Assembly: GCA_041678605.1 (NCBI GenBank) | Contig: JBAYNW010000025.1 | Location: 1-26,174, forward strand | DNA from: JBAYNW01 sp041678605 | Lineage (GTDB): Bacteria; Cyanobacteriota; Vampirovibrionia; Gastranaerophilales; Gastranaerophilaceae | Length of the DNA: 26,174 nt | Direction of reading: 5' to 3' | Part shown: positions 14,963-22,506 of the stretch, one piece after another | Layout: every line of letters starts with the position of its first letter | How positions within the stretch are numbered: the first letter of the stretch is position 1 | Notes under the pieces: model-generated | Told to the model about the DNA's origin: nothing | Databases searched by the model: none | What the model saw: the letters and a program-made list of their open reading frames with translations, nothing else | Translations under genes and position numbers: made by a program

Positions 14963-15772
14963 ATGTTAAATATTTCTCAAATAAATCTTACAAATAAATC
15001 TTATTCTCAAAATCTCGGAAAAAATTTAGTAAATTTCAAATCAGTTCAACCATCAATTTTTCCGACTTCAAAGCCTTCGGCTGTTGAGAACAACAAAAAA
15101 ATAAAAGAGCTTACAAAAAATGGCGTGAGTATAATTGATTCTAAAAACACTTGGATTGACAAAGATACGAAAATTGAAGAAGGAACTATCATATATCCCG
15201 GCTGTTACATTCAGGGGAAAAATATTATAGGAAAAAATAATATTATAGGACCGGGAACTTTTATCGGGGGAAATGTGGTTATCGGAGAAAACAACATTAT
15301 AATGCAATCTGATATATCAAATACGACAGTAAAGGATGACTGTAAAGTGGGACCTTACGCCGTTCTTAGAAACAATGTTTTGATTAATGACAAAGCAAGA
15401 GCCGGAATATTCGTTGAAATAAAAAATTCTAAAATTGGAGAAAGTTCGGCCGTTCCGCACTCTTCGGTAATTTCGGATGCAACCGTTGGAAAAAATGTAA
15501 ATATTGGTGGGCATACCGGCATTTCCAATTACAATCCACTGACTGGAGCAAAAGAACGTGCTATAATTGAAGATGGAGCAGTAATTGGAGGACAGGTATT
15601 ATTGCAATCGCCTGTAAAAATAGGCCATAACGCTATTGTTGCATCTAAAAGTTTCGTGGATAAAGATGTTCCTCCCGATTCTCTTGCAATTTCGAGAGTT
15701 CCTTTTGACACTGAAAAAAACATTAAAAGCGATTGGGTTAAAAATAAAAAAATAAAATCTTCCAATAAGTAA
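14963..15772 (+). CDS. Left-handed beta-helix (hexapeptide repeat) acyltransferase-like protein
   Basis: Likely an acetyl- or acyltransferase of the LbH superfamily, closest by eye to the C-terminal half of GlmU. Residues 1-45 are a polar leader with VNFKS at 23-27 (the recurring F-motif). From about 58 to 230 there are about ten hexapeptide-type turns ([IV]-G-x-x-x-x), e.g. IGKNNIIGPGTFIGGNVVIGENN. The end, KIGHNAIVASKSFVDKDVPPDSLAISR, matches the GlmU-type closing coil. There is no N-terminal uridylyltransferase domain. The absence of that half and the leader set it apart from true GlmU. It is convergent with a PIG-L deacetylase, so an opposing N-acetylation/deacetylation role on sugars is possible. 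ATG with AGGAG 6 bases upstream; a TATAAT at 14841-14846 is a weak promoter candidate. Confidence 0.8.
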   Translation: MLNISQINLTNKSYSQNLGKNLVNFKSVQPSIFPTSKPSAVENNKKIKELTKNGVSIIDSKNTWIDKDTKIEEGTIIYPGCYIQGKNIIGKNNIIGPGTFIGGNVVIGENNIIMQSDISNTTVKDDCKVGPYAVLRNNVLINDKARAGIFVEIKNSKIGESSAVPHSSVISDATVGKNVNIGGHTGISNYNPLTGAKERAIIEDGAVIGGQVLLQSPVKIGHNAIVASKSFVDKDVPPDSLAISRVPFDTEKNIKSDWVKNKKIKSSNK

Positions 15773-15817
15773 TACCAATTTGCAGTCAAAGTGGGACTAA
15801 AGTTATTACTTGAATTT

Positions 15818-16741
15818 TCACACATTTGCCTCAAAAATATCAATATATTTATTTGTTTTAAAATAATGCTTCAGTGCCTCAACTGTTTCAGGGGTAAATT
15901 GGGTTTTATGTGAATTAAAAGCTTTTATTATATTCGGTATGCTTTTTGAAATATTAAATTTAAAAGAAGGTTTGGCTGAATTCACAGCCTGTACAAAAGT
16001 AAAAGCCTTGGTAGATTTTTTGGTAAACTTAATAATTTTCTTCTTGGATTTTTCTAAAAATCCTACTTGATAGAGTTTAATTTTACCTTCTTTGGTTTTA
16101 GATGAATTAATGTCTTTTACAACAGCAAATGCAACTCCTCCAATGGCTTTATGGTCCGTGTGGTTGGTTACTCCCTCCGGTCCGAATGTGTATATTTCAT
16201 TTGGACAAATTTTTTCTATAATTGAGCTAACCATGGATTTCATTGTCTTTATGTTATCTTCCAAATGAGTGAAACTGTCAGGAAGCCCTAAAATTAGAGG
16301 GTTGATATTCACTTCTAAATTTTCAAGAGAAGTCCGTAATTCATTCTCTCTTAAATCTTTTATTTCCGGAGCAAACCTTTCAAAAATTCCCCTCACATCT
16401 CGACCCCTTTCACCCGAAGTAGAATAAACAAGCTGAACCTTTTTGTTCTGATTAATTAAGTTTGGAATAAAGCTAAAAAAGCAGATTTCGTCATCGGGGT
16501 GTGCCATAAAAATGGCGACATCTGCCTTTTTAAGATTAGGAATGTCTTCTTTTCTTTTTAATTCAATTTTATGCTTTTTACTTAATTTTATACCAAAATC
16601 GAGTTTATATAGCGTATTTTCGGGAGTGCTTGGGTAATGATATGGCCCTAACAAGGAATTAGAACCTACTGTTATAGATTTGCTCCTGGCAACCTTAGCA
16701 GATTTCAAACACAAATTATTAATAATGCCATTAATTTTCAT
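15818..16741 (-). CDS. PIG-L/LmbE family N-acetylglucosamine deacetylase-like protein
   Basis: Zinc-dependent deacetylase family acting on N-acetylglucosaminyl conjugates (MshB, BshB and PIG-L are examples). Motifs: AHPDDE near residues 79-84 (metal ligands His and Asp-Asp), STSGERGRD (about 109-117), RENELRTSLENL (about 131-142), and the C-terminal metal motif NHTDHKAIGG (about 193-202). The first about 70 residues are a polar leader without a signal peptide; KSITVGSNS at 21-29 may be a degenerate F-motif. Length 307 aa, longer than the roughly 230 of BshB1 because of this leader and a basic tail. Substrate unknown; neighbours (hexapeptide acyltransferase, sugar transferase) suggest a surface or internal glycan. 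It is divergent from the sugar transferase gene across an AT-rich region with TGTAA/TTACA half-sites. Confidence 0.85.
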   Translation of the reverse strand: MKINGIINNLCLKSAKVARSKSITVGSNSLLGPYHYPSTPENTLYKLDFGIKLSKKHKIELKRKEDIPNLKKADVAIFMAHPDDEICFFSFIPNLINQNKKVQLVYSTSGERGRDVRGIFERFAPEIKDLRENELRTSLENLEVNINPLILGLPDSFTHLEDNIKTMKSMVSSIIEKICPNEIYTFGPEGVTNHTDHKAIGGVAFAVVKDINSSKTKEGKIKLYQVGFLEKSKKKIIKFTKKSTKAFTFVQAVNSAKPSFKFNISKSIPNIIKAFNSHKTQFTPETVEALKHYFKTNKYIDIFEANV

Positions 16742-16801
16742 AATTTCAGGTCTTTCTCTTGTTCGATTTAATATTAGAAAACACCTAAAAAAAAATTTTG
16801 C

Positions 16802-16852
16802 TGTAAATTTTGAATTTTATTACAAAATGTAAATTTTTTGCAAAATTTTACA
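16802..16852. promoter_or_regulatory. Alternating TGTAA/TTACA half-sites in the divergent intergenic region
   Basis: TGTAA at 16802, TTACA at 16820, TGTAAA at 16828 and TTTACA at 16847-16852 form overlapping inverted repeats, between the divergent PIG-L and sugar transferase genes. This looks like operator DNA for a dimeric regulator, but the surrounding DNA is so AT-rich that chance is possible. The regulator is not identified. Confidence 0.35.
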
Positions 16853-16905
16853 AAATTATTTTTTGTGGAGTTTTCTAATATTTGTTACCATAAGGATTGT
16901 TTTAT

Positions 16906-17661
16906 ATGTTTGTAGAAAATATCAGCCAACAAAAAGTGAATTGCAGCTATATCAAGATTTTCCCAAAAAGAATAACTTTTTCTGGCCTAAAGCTGCCTAA
17001 AAAAAATGTTGTGCAAAGTGTTTTTAGCAAAGAAGAAAATAAACTGCTTGAGCATTACGCTGAAGTATATAATTTTGCAAAAGATAAACCAATTCAGTGG
17101 AAGTTAAAAAGATTTATGGACTATGCAGGAGCATCTGTTCTTTTAACGCTGTCCTCGCCGATTATTCTGGTAGCCGAAGGTTTTGTAAAACTTGAATCCA
17201 AAGGCCCGGCGATATTTAAACAAAAAAGAGTCGGCAAAATGGGAAAAGAATTTACAATTTATAAAATCAGGACAATGTATGATAACAAGCATTCAGACCA
17301 ATTTGTAGCTTCACCAAATGGCCAGAGAATTACAAAAGTGGGGAAGATTTTGAGAAAATACAGCATAGATGAATTGCCTCAGTTCCTAAATATACTAAAA
17401 GGTGATATGTCTTTGATAGGGCCAAGACCTCTGGTTAAAAAAGATGTAGATAATTTACTGAAAGTCAATCCGAACGGGATTATGAGAGAAGTTGTGCCTC
17501 CCGGTACAAAAATAAAATTTAAAGACATAATTGTATCTAAAAGTAATCCGAAATCCAGAATGGAAGAGGAAAAAGAATATTTGGATAACTGGAGTTTGAG
17601 AAATGATATAAAAATATTTTTTAGTGTATTTAAAAACGTAATTCGCGGCGAAAATATCTAA
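16906..17661 (+). CDS. Undecaprenyl-phosphate sugar phosphotransferase (bacterial sugar transferase family)
   Basis: Transfers a sugar-1-phosphate from a UDP-sugar to undecaprenyl phosphate at the cytoplasmic membrane, the first step of a surface glycan. Residues 1-60 are a polar leader with ITFSGL at 23-28 (F-motif, nearly the same as ISFSGL in the 383-aa membrane protein). The membrane-dipping helix follows at about 69-92, then the catalytic core: FKQKRVGKMGKEFTIYKIRTM, LRKYSIDELPQFLNILKGDM and SLIGPRPL, all diagnostic of the monotopic WecP/PglC/WcaJ core. A short open extension to a TTG at 16897 exists, but the ATG at 16906 has AAGGA 9 bases upstream. The usual family N-terminus lacks such a leader. 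No other polysaccharide operon genes are adjacent except the two described before it. Confidence 0.9.
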   Translation: MFVENISQQKVNCSYIKIFPKRITFSGLKLPKKNVVQSVFSKEENKLLEHYAEVYNFAKDKPIQWKLKRFMDYAGASVLLTLSSPIILVAEGFVKLESKGPAIFKQKRVGKMGKEFTIYKIRTMYDNKHSDQFVASPNGQRITKVGKILRKYSIDELPQFLNILKGDMSLIGPRPLVKKDVDNLLKVNPNGIMREVVPPGTKIKFKDIIVSKSNPKSRMEEEKEYLDNWSLRNDIKIFFSVFKNVIRGENI

Positions 17662-17674
17662 AAATACCCAAAAC

Positions 17675-18298
17675 TCATTTTAAATTTTTCTCTTTTTGTT
17701 TTCTGGCAAATTTTTCACTCATGTCAGTGTTTTCCGGCACATAATTTATTAAATAATCTACTGCTCCTTTCGGAGTTTTTGCCACATAATAAATTTCTCT
17801 GGATTCTTCTATCGCAAAGTTTTTTTCTATTATATCGTCAAAAAACTTAAGTAAATTATCGTAAAAGCCATCTGTATTTAAAATTACTATTGCCTTGTTG
17901 TTGTATCCCAACTGTTTTTGGACAATCATTTCGGAAAGTTCTTCCAGAGTCCCGAAACCACCCGCAAGTGCAATTACAGCATCAGAAATTTCATCCAATT
18001 TTTGCTTTCTCGTCCTCATACATTTTGTGACATGAAGCTCATCGCAATTTTGGTTTCCATGACCGGAATTGTGAAAATTATTCAATTTTTCGGGAATAAC
18101 GCCAATGACTTTCCCGCCAAAAGCCTGTACCGCCTTCGCATTTTCTCTCATTGTTCCTACGGCTCCGCCGCCATAAACCAGATTGAAATCGTTTTTTGCA
18201 AGCAAAGTACCCAACTCATTGGCCTCTTTATAATATATGTCTTCTAATACGTCGCTTGATGATGAAAAAACACAAACATTTTTTATAAACTTAGTCAA
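17675..18298 (-). CDS. LOG-family (TIGR00730) nucleoside 5'-monophosphate phosphoribohydrolase
   Basis: Rossmann-fold enzyme of the LOG/YgdH-like family that hydrolyses the N-glycosidic bond of (cytokinin-type) nucleoside monophosphates. Motifs: VFSSS near the N-terminus, YGGGAVGTM, GVIPEKL, MRTRKQKLDEISDAVIALAGG and GFGTLEEL. The usual PGGxGTxxE motif has Ala in place of Pro (AGGFGTLEE) but keeps the catalytic Glu and the Arg of M-R-x-R-K. The frame is open to a TTG at 18310, but a TTG at 18298 sits 5 bases after GGAGG, so I start there (207 aa). It overlaps the pilin-like gene by a few bases, being the last gene of the rny run. Physiological role in bacteria is uncertain. Confidence 0.87.
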   Translation of the reverse strand: MTKFIKNVCVFSSSSDVLEDIYYKEANELGTLLAKNDFNLVYGGGAVGTMRENAKAVQAFGGKVIGVIPEKLNNFHNSGHGNQNCDELHVTKCMRTRKQKLDEISDAVIALAGGFGTLEELSEMIVQKQLGYNNKAIVILNTDGFYDNLLKFFDDIIEKNFAIEESREIYYVAKTPKGAVDYLINYVPENTDMSEKFARKQKEKNLK

Positions 18299-18923
18299 AT
18301 TTGCCTCCAATTAGATAATAATAAGAACAATAAATTCCCAGGCCGTGTTTTGAACAGTCATTTTTCAAAACATCGGGTGCAATTCCCTTACCCAACGGCT
18401 CAATCCCCTCCCGCAGGATGTTAATGCCAAAAACATCTTGCCCCCAGATATTCGGAGCATCTTTTCCGTTTACATCAAACGCCATAACTCCGCAAATTCC
18501 GCCATTTTTGCAGCTTTTATTCAACCATTTCAGTCCCACGATTTCGTTGGAACTCGTCAAATAAAAATTGTCAAAATGGTATCTGCCGCTTCTTTCTACA
18601 ATAACATCATTCATGTAATACTGCTTGTAATCTTGCACTGGCTCGGATGTAATCCTCAGGTAAGGCTTAACCGTTTCCAAAATTATTTGTTTTCTGTCAT
18701 CATCATTTTGTGCTGTTTGAAATTTCTTTTCAATCTCACTGTCACTCTGTGCCTTGATAACAGAAAACATGTACTCCAATTCTGAATATTTTTCTGTCCA
18801 TTTCGAGATAAGACGGGCTTGTTTAGTGTTATTTAAACTTCTGGGCAAAACAAAAAAAGCTACTCCAAGCATAAGCAAAAAGACGACAACAACTTCTATT
18901 ATTGTGAATCCTGTTCTTCTCAC
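18291..18923 (-). CDS. Type IV pilin/pseudopilin-like protein
   Basis: Opens with a classical class III leader: MRRTG/FTIIEVVVVFLLMLG, that is a short basic leader, cleavage after Gly5, Phe at +1 and Glu at +5, then a hydrophobic helix to about residue 26. This predicts processing by prepilin peptidase and assembly into a pilus or type II secretion pseudopilus. The remaining about 180 residues form a globular part with four cysteines (KNDC, GIYC, and SCKNGGICG) and sequence such as GIAPDVL and AFDVNGKDAPNIWGQDVFG, typical of Gram-negative-type major pilin-like proteins in this lineage (lineage statement is inference). Start is GTG at 18921-18923, inside a tract of four heptamers that also provides a GAGGTG ribosome site. 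No pilus machinery genes are in the window. Confidence 0.85.
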   Translation of the reverse strand: MRRTGFTIIEVVVVFLLMLGVAFFVLPRSLNNTKQARLISKWTEKYSELEYMFSVIKAQSDSEIEKKFQTAQNDDDRKQIILETVKPYLRITSEPVQDYKQYYMNDVIVERSGRYHFDNFYLTSSNEIVGLKWLNKSCKNGGICGVMAFDVNGKDAPNIWGQDVFGINILREGIEPLGKGIAPDVLKNDCSKHGLGIYCSYYYLIGGKFD

Positions 18924-18944
18924 TTCTCACCTCTCACCTTTCAC
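18917..18944. repeat. Four tandem heptamers (TTCTCAC type) at the pilin start
   Basis: Four units of (T/C)TCTCAC or close variants run without a gap from 18917 to 18944. On the minus strand the unit is GTGAGAR, so each supplies a possible GTG start and purine-rich ribosome site. The same unit occurs four times at 22458-22485. Confidence 0.8.
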
Positions 18945-18948
18945 TTTA

Positions 18949-19809
18949 TTACGCCAAATCTAAACGTTTTTTTTCTTCCATAAGTTTATCATAAATCCAT
19001 TCGGGAACAAAGTTTTTTCCGAGAATTATTTGGCCGTTCATAATATTCGGTGCATGAAAGTCAGAACCGCCGGTTACTATAAGCCCCAATTCTTCAGCCA
19101 TTGAAGAAAAGTATTCAACAATCGCAGGGGAATGCTTTCTATGGTACGCTTCAATCCCCCTCAGTCCGCAGTGCATCAATTCTTTTATTAATTCTTCCGC
19201 ATTGTCAAGATCGTGCGGGTGTGCTATTACAGGAATACCGCCGGCATCATAAATAATTTCAACAGCATCATGCGGTGTTACGGTTTTTCTTTGGACATAA
19301 ACGGGTGAACCGTCATGAATATATTTTGCGTAGGCTTCCATAATGCTTCCGGTGCCGCCTGCGTTCGTAATCGCCCTTGCAATGTGAGGTCTTCCGATAC
19401 TCCCGCCCTCTGCGACCTGCCTTTTTATATCCTCATACTTGACTCTTATTCCTTCTTTTTTGCTTAAAAGGGCTATTATTTCTTTTGTTTGCTTAACACG
19501 TGCCAATTGCTGGGTTTTTATTAATTCCTGAAAATCGGAATTTTGGGTATTCATAAAATATCCGAGAATATGAATTTCGTACTCCTGATACATTGTATTA
19601 ATTTCTATTCCCTGAATGATTTTGATTGTTTTTTTGTTTTCTTGTTTAAGTTTTTCTACGTAATTTTGTGCCACGGCATAAGAGAGAATGTTGTCATGAT
19701 CGGTTAATGCTATTGCATCCAAACCGGCTTCAATAGCCGCATCTGCGACTTTCTCCGGCGGAAAAACCCCATCCGAGTAGTTTGTATGAATATGCAAATC
19801 CGATTTCAC
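18949..19809 (-). CDS. PHP-domain phosphoesterase (RNase AM / 3',5'-nucleotide phosphatase-like)
   Basis: PHP metal-dependent hydrolase of the TrpH/YciV (RNase AM) group, which trims 5' ends of structured RNA or hydrolyses 3',5'-bisphosphonucleotides. Metal-binding motifs are visible: DLHIHTNYSDG (about 4-14), LTDHDN (about 36-41), QGIEIN (about 65-70), IAHPHD (about 195-200) and GGSDFHAPN (about 246-254). 286 aa is the family's usual length. Start is GTG at 19807-19809 with an excellent AGGAGGT five bases upstream, and it lies 10 bases after ymdB. Being next to rny and ymdB makes an RNA-turnover role attractive, but that is context, not proof. Confidence 0.9.
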   Translation of the reverse strand: MKSDLHIHTNYSDGVFPPEKVADAAIEAGLDAIALTDHDNILSYAVAQNYVEKLKQENKKTIKIIQGIEINTMYQEYEIHILGYFMNTQNSDFQELIKTQQLARVKQTKEIIALLSKKEGIRVKYEDIKRQVAEGGSIGRPHIARAITNAGGTGSIMEAYAKYIHDGSPVYVQRKTVTPHDAVEIIYDAGGIPVIAHPHDLDNAEELIKELMHCGLRGIEAYHRKHSPAIVEYFSSMAEELGLIVTGGSDFHAPNIMNGQIILGKNFVPEWIYDKLMEEKKRLDLA

Positions 19810-19819
19810 TTTTTACCTC

Positions 19820-20620
19820 CTAGTAACTCTTTTCTAAACAAAATCTTTTTATCTCAAGCGATTTCCCTGATTCGGCATCGATTAAAACTTCTACCGCATT
19901 GATTTGAACATCCTTTGATTTAGGTATTTCGTACCTTTCGGGCAATCCCGTTGATAGACGTTTGAGCGAAGTTTCGTAATCCATTCCGATTACGCTGTCT
20001 GACACTCCGCAAAATCCGACATCTGTTATGTATGCCATGCCATCTATAATTCTTTCATCGGCAGTCTGAACATGGGTATGTGTTCCGAAAAACGCACTCA
20101 CTCCTAGGTCGGAGCAGAATTTTGCGAAACAAACCTTTTCGGCGGTTGCTTCCGCATGAAAATCTATCAAAATGTTGGGTGTAATTTTCTTTAACCTTTT
20201 AACCTCTTTTTTTACGACTTCCCATGGGGAGTCGCTGGGATGCATAAAGACCCTTCCGAGAGCGTTTATAACGGCAATTTTGTAATCGCCGGCTTCAAAA
20301 ACTCTTGACCCTGTGCCTTTTGTTTTTTTAGGGTAATTTATCGGGCGAATCAGTTTTTCGGCTTTATTTATGTAAGCGAAAACATCCTTTTTATCCCAAA
20401 TATGGTTTCCCGAAGTAAGACAATCAAACCCGTAGTTTGCAATCTCGTTGTAATTTTTTTCGGTCAGCCCAAAACCGTGAGATGCATTTTCAACATTCAC
20501 AATTGAAAAATCGGGTCCGAATTCTTGGGCCTTGAATTCTTTTAAGCACTCTCCGACTGCCTTTCGTCCTAATTTTCCTACAATATCACCGAAGAATATG
20601 ATTTTTAGTTGTTTTGCCAT
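19820..20620 (-). CDS. ymdB: YmdB-family metallophosphoesterase (TIGR00282)
   Basis: Calcineurin-like phosphoesterase of the YmdB family; in Bacillus it hydrolyses 2',3'-cyclic nucleotides and influences biofilm versus motility. Motifs: FFGDIVGKLGR (about 9-19), NVENASHGFGLT (about 42-53), SGNHIWDKKDV (about 70-80), IDFHAEATAEK (about 152-162), FFGTHTHVQTADE (about 177-189) and TDVGFCG (about 200-206). 266 aa is normal. The rny-ymdB order is conserved in many bacteria and is kept here. ATG with AAGGA upstream. The 74-bp gap to rny contains an inverted pair of heptamer tracts rather than a promoter I can recognise. Confidence 0.93.
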   Translation of the reverse strand: MAKQLKIIFFGDIVGKLGRKAVGECLKEFKAQEFGPDFSIVNVENASHGFGLTEKNYNEIANYGFDCLTSGNHIWDKKDVFAYINKAEKLIRPINYPKKTKGTGSRVFEAGDYKIAVINALGRVFMHPSDSPWEVVKKEVKRLKKITPNILIDFHAEATAEKVCFAKFCSDLGVSAFFGTHTHVQTADERIIDGMAYITDVGFCGVSDSVIGMDYETSLKRLSTGLPERYEIPKSKDVQINAVEVLIDAESGKSLEIKRFCLEKSY

Positions 20621-20636
20621 GATTTATCCTTGAAAC

Positions 20637-20709
20637 GGGAATGGGAAATGAGAAATAGGAAACGGCTTTTACTCTATTCCCTATTTCCTATTACCTATTT
20701 CGCTATTTC
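20637..20709. repeat. Inverted pair of heptamer tracts between rny and ymdB
   Basis: Left tract 20637-20664 is four purine-rich heptamers of GGAAATG type. Right tract 20674-20709 is five pyrimidine-rich heptamers of CTATTTC type, contiguous except for one extra G before the last, i.e. the same kind of unit inverted. Only 9 bases separate them. The right tract runs into the 3' end of rny and supplies its stop codon (20695-20697). Confidence 0.8.
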
Positions 20710-22215
20710 AGTTGTTCTGAATTCTCTCACAACAGTCACTCTGATTTGACCCGGATATTCCATTTCGCTTTCGATTCTTTGAGCGACATCACGGGCAAGC
20801 TTTTGAGATGCCAAATCGTCAAACTGCTCTGATTGAACTATTACACGAACTTCACGTCCCGCTTGAACCGCGAAAGATTGTTTAATACCCTCGTAGCTGT
20901 TTACGATTTCTTCTATCTTTTTAAGACGTTTGATATAAATTTCAAGCGTATCACGTCTTGCACCCGGTCTGCCTGCCGAAATTGCGTCGGCAAGTTTGAC
21001 TAATACGGCTTCAATAGTGTTAGCCGTAACATCATCGTGGTGTGCTTCGATTGCGTGGATTATTTCCTCTTTTTCCCCGAAGCGTCTTGCGAGTTCAACT
21101 CCAAGCTGAATGTGTGTTCCTTCCTGAGTTTGGTCGACGGCTTTTCCTATATCATGCAAAAGCCCTGCCCTTTTTGTCACATAGACGTTTGCCCCTAGTT
21201 CTGAAGCGAGCATGCCGGCAATATGGCTGACTTCAAGTGAGTGCTTAAGCACATTCTGGCCGTAACTTGTTCTGTAATAAAGCCGCCCCAGAGTTTTTGT
21301 AAGCTCTTTGTTAAGCCCCATAATACCTGTGTCAAGAGCGGCATTTTCACCCTCTTCAAGAATTTTCTTTTCAATTTCCTCACGAGCCTTTTCGACCATT
21401 TCTTCAATTCTGACGGGGTGAATACGTCCGTCTGTTATAAGTTTTTCCAGTGCAACTTTTGCAATCTCACGTCTTACAGGGTCAAAACTCGATAGAACGA
21501 CAGCCTCAGGAGTGTCATCAATAATTAAATCAACACCCGTAAGCGTTTCAAGCGTTCTTATGTTTCTGCCTTCACGGCCGATTATTCTGCCTTTCATTTC
21601 ATCATTCGGCAGAGAGACGACCGACACGGTTGATTCTACAACTTGATCCATCATGCAACGCTGCATTGTTGTTGTTAAAATTTCTTTTGACTTTTCAAGA
21701 GCGTCCTCCCTGATTTTAGCTTCGTTTTCACGGATTAACTGCATTTGCTCTTGAGCCAAATCATGTTTTAGCTGTTCTAAAAGCATATTTTTGGCGTCCT
21801 CGGAGGAAAGCCCCGAAATTCTTTCCAGTTCGGTTGTTTGTTTTTGGACAATTTCTGCCAGATAATCTTCTTTTTCAAGCAGTTCGTCAAGCTTTTTCTG
21901 CATTTGAAATTCTTTTTCGGTTGCTTCCTGAATTTTATCCTCAAGCATGTCTTCTCTTTGGGCTAATTTGTCCTCAATTCTTGCAACTTCCTGACGTCTG
22001 TCTCTAATTTCTTCGTTAAGTTTTTCCTGTTCTTTTTGTAGCGATTCTTTTGCCGAAATCATTGCCTCTTTTTTCAAAAGCTGTTCTCTCTCACTCAAGT
22101 CAATTTGAGTTTTTTGAGTTTGCTGAGAAACAATCTTAAATTTATTATTTTGGATTACAATAACGGCAGCAAGAACTACAATTAGAACGATTGTTAAAAT
22201 TAATGTTAAATTCAT
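20695..22215 (-). CDS. rny: Ribonuclease Y
   Basis: Membrane-anchored endoribonuclease that starts mRNA decay. Domains in order: N-terminal membrane helix (about 2-22), a long Glu/Lys/Gln-rich coiled coil (about 30-190), a KH RNA-binding domain with GRIIGREGRNIRTLE (about 209-223) and the HD domain with LLHDIGKAVD (about 352-361) and IEAHHDDV (about 389-396). Length 506 aa fits the usual about 510-520. ATG start with a GAGG about 13 bases upstream. First gene of a same-strand run (rny, ymdB, PHP, pilin, LOG). The last codons (EIAK then stop) lie inside a heptamer repeat tract, so the extreme C-terminus may have been rewritten by the repeat. Confidence 0.97.
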   Translation of the reverse strand: MNLTLILTIVLIVVLAAVIVIQNNKFKIVSQQTQKTQIDLSEREQLLKKEAMISAKESLQKEQEKLNEEIRDRRQEVARIEDKLAQREDMLEDKIQEATEKEFQMQKKLDELLEKEDYLAEIVQKQTTELERISGLSSEDAKNMLLEQLKHDLAQEQMQLIRENEAKIREDALEKSKEILTTTMQRCMMDQVVESTVSVVSLPNDEMKGRIIGREGRNIRTLETLTGVDLIIDDTPEAVVLSSFDPVRREIAKVALEKLITDGRIHPVRIEEMVEKAREEIEKKILEEGENAALDTGIMGLNKELTKTLGRLYYRTSYGQNVLKHSLEVSHIAGMLASELGANVYVTKRAGLLHDIGKAVDQTQEGTHIQLGVELARRFGEKEEIIHAIEAHHDDVTANTIEAVLVKLADAISAGRPGARRDTLEIYIKRLKKIEEIVNSYEGIKQSFAVQAGREVRVIVQSEQFDDLASQKLARDVAQRIESEMEYPGQIRVTVVREFRTTEIAK

Positions 22216-22395
22216 AATAATTTAATACCTCGTTCATTTCTATTTTTTTATAAATACACACAATGCCCGATATTGCGTACAAATCGAGCTTAAGTTTAAT
22301 TATGTCTGACTAATATTTATTGCATATATTTCCAAAAAATTTTTCCTACTACATCTGGAATAATTCTATCATGCTTTTTTAAAAAAGTAAATAGA

Positions 22396-22493
22396 GGGGG
22401 GAAAGTTGATAAGTTGAAAAGTCGAAAGGTCGAATGGTCGATAAGTCCCGTTTCTCTTCTCACGTCTCACGTCTCACCTCTCACGTTTCCCCC
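22396..22493. repeat. Purine-rich octamer and pyrimidine-rich heptamer tracts between rny and pepA
   Basis: This occupies the middle of the 326-bp gap between the divergent rny and pepA genes. GGGGGAAA (22397-22404) and TTTCCCCC (22486-22493) are inverted ends. Between them are five octamers of AAGTCGAA type (22403-22442) and then four exact-length heptamers of TCTCACG type (22458-22485). The rest of the gap (22216-22395) is AT-rich upstream sequence of rny, where I see no gene and no firm promoter. Confidence 0.75.
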
Positions 22494-22506
22494 TTTCCCC
22501 TGTTCA

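Noticed and set aside
14963..15772. Full GlmU
   Set aside because: Only the beta-helix half is present; the uridylyltransferase domain with its N-terminal nucleotide-binding motif is absent.
16897..16905. TTG start for the sugar transferase
   Set aside because: It is only two bases after the AAGGA; the ATG nine bases downstream has proper spacing.
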